A stretch of 18,117 nt of DNA from GCA-2717185 sp047517345 (GTDB lineage: Bacteria; Pseudomonadota; Alphaproteobacteria; UBA8366; GCA-2717185), in the NCBI GenBank assembly GCA_047517345.1, contig JAKZTB010000090.1:1-18117 (forward strand), written 5' to 3'. Of this stretch, positions 13,883-18,117 are shown in pieces (the first letter of the stretch is position 1; each line of letters opens with the position of its first letter). The notes beneath the pieces were generated by a model. That model ran no database searches. It was not told the origin of the DNA and saw only the letters and a list, made by a program, of their open reading frames with translations. Both the position numbers and the translations under genes were made by a program.

Positions 13883-15436
13883 TCACGCCGCCGCCGACCA
13901 TTGTTGGTCGGAAATGAACTTCGGACACGCGTTGATCGTCAGCCGGTCCTCGCGCTTGGGGTCCTGGACGGGGGCGCATTCATTGTCGAAGATCATCGTC
14001 GTGCGGTCCGCCGCGTCGTAGGGCGCCCAATCGGGCAGCCGCGCATTGTTCGGGTTGCCGGTGCGGGCGAAGGCGAGCCAGGTCTCCATCGCCGTGTCCA
14101 TCAGCGCGGTCTGTTCCGGTCCGGTGCCGGTGAACTCGCGGGCGGCCTCCACAGTGCCGAACACGAAGGGGATGCACAGCGTGTGCGGTGTCTTGAGGAT
14201 GCCGCCCAGCGCCGGCGTCTTCCAGGTGAACTCGTAGAGCCAGGCCGGCGCGCCGCCTTGCCGCGACTTGATCTCCGCTGCCTCGATCGCGTTGCGCCGG
14301 TACATGTGGTCGCTGGCAATGACGTTGAAGAGGTCGCGTCCCGAGGCATCGCCGCGCCGTGCCCGGTAGGCGGCGATCAGGTCGCGGGCTTTGCCGTCCT
14401 CGATGCCGACGAAACGTATCACGTCCGCCTGCAACTGGTCCGCGGTCAGCGGCAGCTTCGCCGGATCGACGGTGATGTCGTAGAAGCTCTTCTCCGTCTC
14501 GCAGGAGCCGATCATCAGTGGGATATCGGACGCCAGGTCCGGCGCGTCGAGGGTGAAGGGATGGTTGTGGATCGACCGCCCGTCGACCACCGGGCGGAAG
14601 CTGTCATTGCCGTAATTCGCCTGCACGGCGGCGCGGTAGCCCGCCACCAGCGCGTCGGCGTCCGCGCCGCGCAACGCGTCTGCGCTGTCCATTCCAACTT
14701 CGCGCATCAGCTGCTGCGCCGCCTCTTCCGCGTTCTCGGCCGTGGCGAGCCGCAAGTGGGACGAACTGCTCTGCATGATCGCCTTGCGGAACAAACTCTT
14801 GGCTGCCGGCATGGTCATCATGACCGCGACTTTGGAGCCGCCGCCGGACTGGCCGAAAATCGTGACGTTGCCGGCATCGCCGCCAAAATTCGAGATGTTG
14901 TCGCGTACCCATTCCAAGGCCATGACGATGTCCAGCATCCCAGCATTGCCGGCGTCGGCGAAGCGATCTCCGCCGAGACCGGCGAGATGACAGTAGCCGA
15001 ACGCATTCAGCCGATGGTTGAGAGTGACGACGACAACGTCGCCGCGCCGCGCCAGATTGCTGCCGTCGAGGCCGGCCGATCCGCCGGAGCCGGCGAAATA
15101 GCCGCCGCCATGCAGCCACACCATTACCGGTCGCCTGGCCCCGTCGCCGAGCCCCGGCGTGTAGACGTTGAGGTACAGGCAAGTCTCGTTTGTCGGCGAC
15201 GTGTCGCGAATCCAGGCATTCGCCGGACGGATCGGCCGGGCCCGCTGCGGCGCCCGGTCCCCCAGCGCCAGAGCGTCACGCACGCCTGTCCAAGGCTGCG
15301 GTTTCAGCGGCGGCATGAAACGCCCCGGTCCCGCCGTGGATTGCGCGTAGGGGACTCCCTTGAAACTGTGGATACCCTCGCTCAGCGCGCCGCGCAGCTT
15401 GCCCGGTCCGGTTTCGATTGCTGTATCCGTAGTCAT
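13883..15436 (-). CDS. Type B carboxylesterase
   Basis: 517 residues, normal for the type B carboxylesterase/lipase family (alpha/beta hydrolase). It would hydrolyse an ester or related bond. Motifs in order: the N-terminal GALSEGIHSFKGVPYAQS typical of the family, SPTNETCLYLNVYTPG, the oxyanion-hole segment VMVWLHGGGYFAGSG, ALEWVRDNISNFGGDAGNVT, the nucleophile elbow FGQSGGG with Ser197 (the family more often shows GESAGG), a probable acidic triad member in GSCETEKSFYD, and the histidine region LKTPHTLCIPFVFG. No signal peptide is seen. The start at 15436 has a strong GGGGAGAG upstream; a much longer in-frame extension to 16141 is a shadow of the MaoC-like gene. It is the last gene of the minus-strand operon, 11 bp after the MaoC-like gene. 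Confidence 0.92.
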   Translation of the reverse strand: MTTDTAIETGPGKLRGALSEGIHSFKGVPYAQSTAGPGRFMPPLKPQPWTGVRDALALGDRAPQRARPIRPANAWIRDTSPTNETCLYLNVYTPGLGDGARRPVMVWLHGGGYFAGSGGSAGLDGSNLARRGDVVVVTLNHRLNAFGYCHLAGLGGDRFADAGNAGMLDIVMALEWVRDNISNFGGDAGNVTIFGQSGGGSKVAVMMTMPAAKSLFRKAIMQSSSSHLRLATAENAEEAAQQLMREVGMDSADALRGADADALVAGYRAAVQANYGNDSFRPVVDGRSIHNHPFTLDAPDLASDIPLMIGSCETEKSFYDITVDPAKLPLTADQLQADVIRFVGIEDGKARDLIAAYRARRGDASGRDLFNVIASDHMYRRNAIEAAEIKSRQGGAPAWLYEFTWKTPALGGILKTPHTLCIPFVFGTVEAAREFTGTGPEQTALMDTAMETWLAFARTGNPNNARLPDWAPYDAADRTTMIFDNECAPVQDPKREDRLTINACPKFISDQQWSAAA

Positions 15437-15447
15437 GCCACTCTCCC

Positions 15448-16251
15448 CTACCCGATCCGATTGATCCGCGCCTCGGTCGCGACCTTGCCGTCCTTGGCCA
15501 GGCAGATCGCGATCCACGGCCCGCCGCGGTCGTCGACCATGACCGACAGTTGGTCGTCCCAGAAGACCGGGCGCCGAAAATAGATGTCGAGATCGATGGT
15601 TTGCGGCGTGAATTCGCGCCAGATCGCGGCGGCCAGATAATGCACGCCCATGCCACCACCGATGATTGGCGCGCGGAACCCGGCGGCCTTCGCCGCATCG
15701 GGGTCGAAATGGATGCGGTTGCCGGTCGCACGGTAGCCGGTGACCCGTTCCGGCGTCATCTCGACATCGCTTAGTTTGCGCAGTTGCGTCATATCTTCGA
15801 CCACGGGCGCCGGGCGGTCGCCGGCGCCGCGCGCGCCGGCCTTCGCCGGATCGGGCCGCAGGGACCGTCGCTTCGCGGTGATTGCGGTTTTGCCGTCGGG
15901 GCCGGCGAAACGGACCTCGCTGGTGACCGCCTTGCCGCGCGGCACGTCCTCGACGCCTACGACTTCGCCGGCAATGGAAATTTCCCGTTCGAGGGCGAGC
16001 GGGCCGTGCTGCACCAGGCTCTGCACCATGTTGACGCTGCCGTCCGATGAAATGCCGCTCTCGACCCCCGCATGAATCGCGATACTGATGAAAAAGGACG
16101 GGTCGGCCGTGCCGCCGAAGACCGCCGGATCGATGCCGCACACCTGCAGGGCGCGCGTCTGCTCGGCGCTTTCCACGACCGTCGTCTGCGCGCGGTATTG
16201 GAACCCCTCATAGGGCTCGATCCATTCGATATCGGCCGATTGCTCCCACAT
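15448..16251 (-). CDS. MaoC-like double-hotdog dehydratase-family protein
   Basis: 267 residues. The C-terminal half carries a MaoC/hotdog signature (NRIHFDPDAAKAAGFRAPII then GGGMGVHYLAAAIW), in which an Asp near the start of the hotdog helix is the catalytic-type residue of hydratases. The N-terminal half looks like a second, degenerate hotdog domain (FISIAIHAGVESG, VQHGPLALEREISIAGEVVG, TSEVRFAGPDGK). Together they make the double-hotdog architecture of acyl-CoA hydratases/dehydratases. A CoA-thioester substrate is likely from the family. The start is 6 bp after the LLM stop, within one operon. Lacking the exact R-specific hydratase motif, it may hydrate a non-standard substrate. Confidence 0.75.
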   Translation of the reverse strand: MWEQSADIEWIEPYEGFQYRAQTTVVESAEQTRALQVCGIDPAVFGGTADPSFFISIAIHAGVESGISSDGSVNMVQSLVQHGPLALEREISIAGEVVGVEDVPRGKAVTSEVRFAGPDGKTAITAKRRSLRPDPAKAGARGAGDRPAPVVEDMTQLRKLSDVEMTPERVTGYRATGNRIHFDPDAAKAAGFRAPIIGGGMGVHYLAAAIWREFTPQTIDLDIYFRRPVFWDDQLSVMVDDRGGPWIAICLAKDGKVATEARINRIG

Positions 16252-16257
16252 GGCGGC

Positions 16258-17127
16258 CTACAAATCCCGGTATTTGTCGATGGTGTCGGCCCAGGGCGCA
16301 ACCTCGTCGATGCTGTTGATGATGCCGGCCACGCCGAACATCGGCAGCACCGGCACCAGCAGCCGGCCGACGCCGCGCGCGGCCAATTCCGGGATCGTGT
16401 CGAGGTCCTCCGGGAGGCTCGCGGTGATCTCGATCGCGTCCGGGTCGCGGCCGCGCTCCTCGGCGGTCCGGCGGACCAGGTCGATCAGTTCGGGCGAGGC
16501 CCCGCGCGCGGGAAAGAACCCGTCGCCGAGCCGCCCGGCGCGCCGAGCCGCCGCCTTGGAATGGCCGCCGACGATGATCGGCACGGCGCCGTCGACCGGT
16601 TTCGGCTCGCTGCGCGCGGCCTTGAATTGGGTGAACTCGCCCTCGAAGGTCGGCAGGTCGGAGGACCAGAGCTCCTGCATGGTCGCGATATATTCGTCGG
16701 TGCGGCGGCCGCGGTCGCCGAAGGGCACGCCGATGGCGTTGAACTCCTCCTCCAGCCAGCCGACGCCGATGCCGAGCAGCACCCGCCCACCGGACATCAG
16801 GTCGAGGGTCGCGATCTGCTTCGCCGCGACCACCGGGTTGCGCTGCGGCACGATCAGGATGCCGGTCGCCAAGTTGATCTTCGACGTCGCGGCCGCGGTA
16901 TAGGCCATCCAGATCAACGGGTCGGGGATCGGCATGTCGTTCTTGCCGCCGGCCATCTTGCCGTCGTCGGAATAAGGATAGGCCGACTGGTAGCCTTCCG
17001 GCACCACCACGTGATCGACCGTCCAGGCCGACTCGAACCCCGCCGCCTCGCCCGCCTGAACCAGCTCGACCGCATTCGCCGGATAGACGTAGCGGCCAGC
17101 ATTGCAGTACCGCAACCCGAATTTCAT
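16258..17127 (-). CDS. LLM-class F420-type oxidoreductase
   Basis: 289 residues starting MKFGLRYCNAG, with an excellent GGAGGG Shine-Dalgarno upstream. It belongs to the luciferase-like TIM-barrel group that uses F420 or FMN. Motifs: AGFESAWTVDHVVVPEG, KINLATGILIVPQRNPVVAA, LDLMSGGRVLLGIGVGWLEE, EFNAIGVPFGDRGRRTDEYI, and the C-terminal VPIIVGGHSKAAARRAGRLG plus DGFFPARG. These match the TIGR03619-like subfamily, which in actinobacteria is often F420-linked. In an alphaproteobacterium, FMN or F420 are both possible. It is distinct from the LLM gene at 10478-11512 (different start, loops and C-terminus), so the window carries two different members of the superfamily. It is located 68 bp downstream of the MFS gene and 6 bp upstream of the MaoC-like gene. 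Confidence 0.9.
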   Translation of the reverse strand: MKFGLRYCNAGRYVYPANAVELVQAGEAAGFESAWTVDHVVVPEGYQSAYPYSDDGKMAGGKNDMPIPDPLIWMAYTAAATSKINLATGILIVPQRNPVVAAKQIATLDLMSGGRVLLGIGVGWLEEEFNAIGVPFGDRGRRTDEYIATMQELWSSDLPTFEGEFTQFKAARSEPKPVDGAVPIIVGGHSKAAARRAGRLGDGFFPARGASPELIDLVRRTAEERGRDPDAIEITASLPEDLDTIPELAARGVGRLLVPVLPMFGVAGIINSIDEVAPWADTIDKYRDL

Positions 17128-17195
17128 TCCGTAACCCTCCCTGCGTTCTGTGATGCGACTATAGGCGTTTGGACCCGCCTTCGCGAAGTTTCGCG

Positions 17196-18117
17196 TTACG
17201 CCGTCGCCCGCGCGACCCTGCCCGGCGGCGGGGCTTTCTTCATCAGGCGGGCCATCATCATCGCCGGCAAGATCGCGGCGAAGGCCATGATCGCCAGCAC
17301 CATGAAGGCGTCCTGGAAGCCGCGCGTGCTGGCCTGGGCCAGAATCACGTCGCCCATGAACTGCAGCGCGCCGGGCTCGCGGGCGGCTTCCGGCACGCCG
17401 GCCTCGGTGAACAGGCGGACGATCTCCTCGCGCAGCTCGCGGCTCGTCTGGTTGACGTTGGTCTGCATCGCGGTGAAGGCGTCGCCGTGGAACGGGATAC
17501 GCAACTCCAGGAACACGATTACGGCGTTCGCCCCGACCGCGCCGCCCAGCTTGCGGGCGAAATTGAGCGAACTCGAGCCCTGATGGACCTGGTCGCGCGG
17601 CAGGGAGCTGAGCGCCGTCGCGTTGGTCACGGGCCGGGTGAAGGCGGAACCGGCGCGCATCACCAGCGTGAACATGACCACGGTCCAGAACGGCGTGTTG
17701 ACGTCCATCCCGGCCATCAGCGCGAAGGAAATCGAATAGGACAGCAGCCCGGCATAGACCAGATATTGCGGCGGCACCATGTCGCCGAGCCGTCCCGACA
17801 GCGGGAACAAGACGAGCATCAGCAGGCCTGAGGGCACCAGAAGCAGCCCGGAATTGAGCGGCGTGAAGCCCTGTATCTGCTGCACGAACAGCGGCAGCAT
17901 GATGGTCGAGGACAGAAAGGCGCATTCGGTGAAGAAGGCGATCAGCGCCGCCGCCGTGAACTGCATGTTGCGGAACAGCTTCAAATTCACCAACGGTTCC
18001 GCGATGGTCAGCTGACGGTAGATGAAGCCGGCGCAGGACAAAATGCCGACCGCGAACAGAAGCAGAATTTCGTCCGACGTCCAGCCAAGCCGCTGTCCGT
18101 AGCTGAAGCCGAGCAGC
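17196..18117 (-). CDS. MFS exporter, DHA2 (EmrB/QacA) type, N-terminus outside window
   Basis: The C-terminal 306 residues of a major facilitator drug:proton antiporter with 14 helices (DHA2 family) are visible. Hydrophobic helices include EILLLFAVGILSCAGFIY, FTAAALIAFFTECAFLSSTI, SGLLLVPSGLLMLVLFPLSG, YAGLLSYSISFALMAGMDV and GFQDAFMVLAIMAFAAILPA. FTPLNSGLLLVPSGL and RPVTNATALSSLPRDQVHQG, SSSLNFARKLGGAVG are conserved family segments. A periplasmic loop with coiled charged sequence (NVNQTSRELREEIVRLFTEA) precedes the last helix. An apparent start near 18041 is only an internal alternative codon; the protein continues without a stop to the window edge. It is upstream of the LLM, MaoC-like and esterase genes in the same direction, so it may export a substrate or product of that pathway. 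Confidence 0.88.
   Translation of the reverse strand, partial: LLGFSYGQRLGWTSDEILLLFAVGILSCAGFIYRQLTIAEPLVNLKLFRNMQFTAAALIAFFTECAFLSSTIMLPLFVQQIQGFTPLNSGLLLVPSGLLMLVLFPLSGRLGDMVPPQYLVYAGLLSYSISFALMAGMDVNTPFWTVVMFTLVMRAGSAFTRPVTNATALSSLPRDQVHQGSSSLNFARKLGGAVGANAVIVFLELRIPFHGDAFTAMQTNVNQTSRELREEIVRLFTEAGVPEAAREPGALQFMGDVILAQASTRGFQDAFMVLAIMAFAAILPAMMMARLMKKAPPPGRVARATA

Noticed and set aside
15437..16141. N-terminal extension of the esterase frame to 16141
   Set aside because: The extra 235 codons are a shadow of the MaoC-like gene, and a strong ribosome site precedes the ATG at 15436.
17128..17925. Upstream extension of the LLM frame into the MFS gene
   Set aside because: It is out-of-frame sequence of the exporter; the MKFGLRYCNAG start with GGAGGG is the family start.
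1..18117. tRNA, rRNA, transposase, integrase or attachment sites
   Set aside because: I found none by eye; short structured RNAs would need a covariance-model search to exclude.

Overview
The window is GC-rich and carries dense, mostly oxidative and catabolic gene content with very short intergenic spacers. The family mix points to an alphaproteobacterium, most likely Rhodospirillales- or Rhizobiales-like: DUF1194, cyclase-TPR and winged-helix-TPR proteins with a TolB-like module, luciferase-like (LLM) oxidoreductases, EthD, and an intergenic palindromic element containing CCCGGACAAG/GATCCGGG. This taxonomic reading is an inference. I see no rRNA, tRNA, CRISPR or transposase.

Layout, left to right. 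(1) 1-197, minus: start of a YCII-domain gene, cut by the window edge. (2) 391-3363, plus: a tight four-gene operon of a 3-hydroxyisobutyrate-dehydrogenase-type reductase, a 46-residue single-span membrane protein (overlap ATGA), a two-domain EthD-like protein and an FMN-dependent alpha-hydroxy-acid oxidase. (3) 3360-4907, minus: a CadC-like winged-helix/TolB-like/TPR regulator, converging on the operon with a shared CTAG. (4) 4973-4994: two abutting 5-2-5 palindromes between the regulator and the next genes, a good operator candidate. (5) 5031-7603, plus: two consecutive PLP-enzyme genes (cysteine-synthase/CBS-like, then a group II amino-acid decarboxylase). Both are broken: each has a TAA in the context TAAGAAG where GAAGAAG would be expected, and the decarboxylase also has a -1 frameshift. 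(6) 7683-9449, plus: an apparently intact class III adenylate cyclase-TPR protein carrying the same TolB-like module as the regulator. (7) 9491-10418, plus: a likely cupin-gene fragment and a DUF4336 gene interrupted by TAG. (8) 10478-11512, minus: an LLM flavin oxidoreductase. (9) 11887-12687, plus: a secreted DUF1194 (VWA-like) protein, preceded by a REP-like palindrome. (10) 12824-13699, minus: a secreted six-repeat Sel1 protein. Beyond it lies an orphan 3' end of a second DUF1194 gene. (11) 13883-18117, minus: an operon of MFS DHA2 exporter (cut by the window edge), F420-type LLM oxidoreductase, MaoC-like double-hotdog protein and carboxylesterase.

How it may fit together. The 391-3363 and 13883-18117 operons look like two separate small-molecule (xenobiotic, ester or acyl-CoA) oxidation modules; their substrates cannot be read from sequence. 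The middle, about 5.0-10.4 kb, is a decaying island. A regulated two-enzyme PLP pathway has been lost while the flanking TolB-like/TPR signalling genes still have open frames. The most distinctive observations are the paired TAAGAAG lesions, the double palindrome in front of them, and the DUF1194 paralogue remnant beyond the Sel1 gene.
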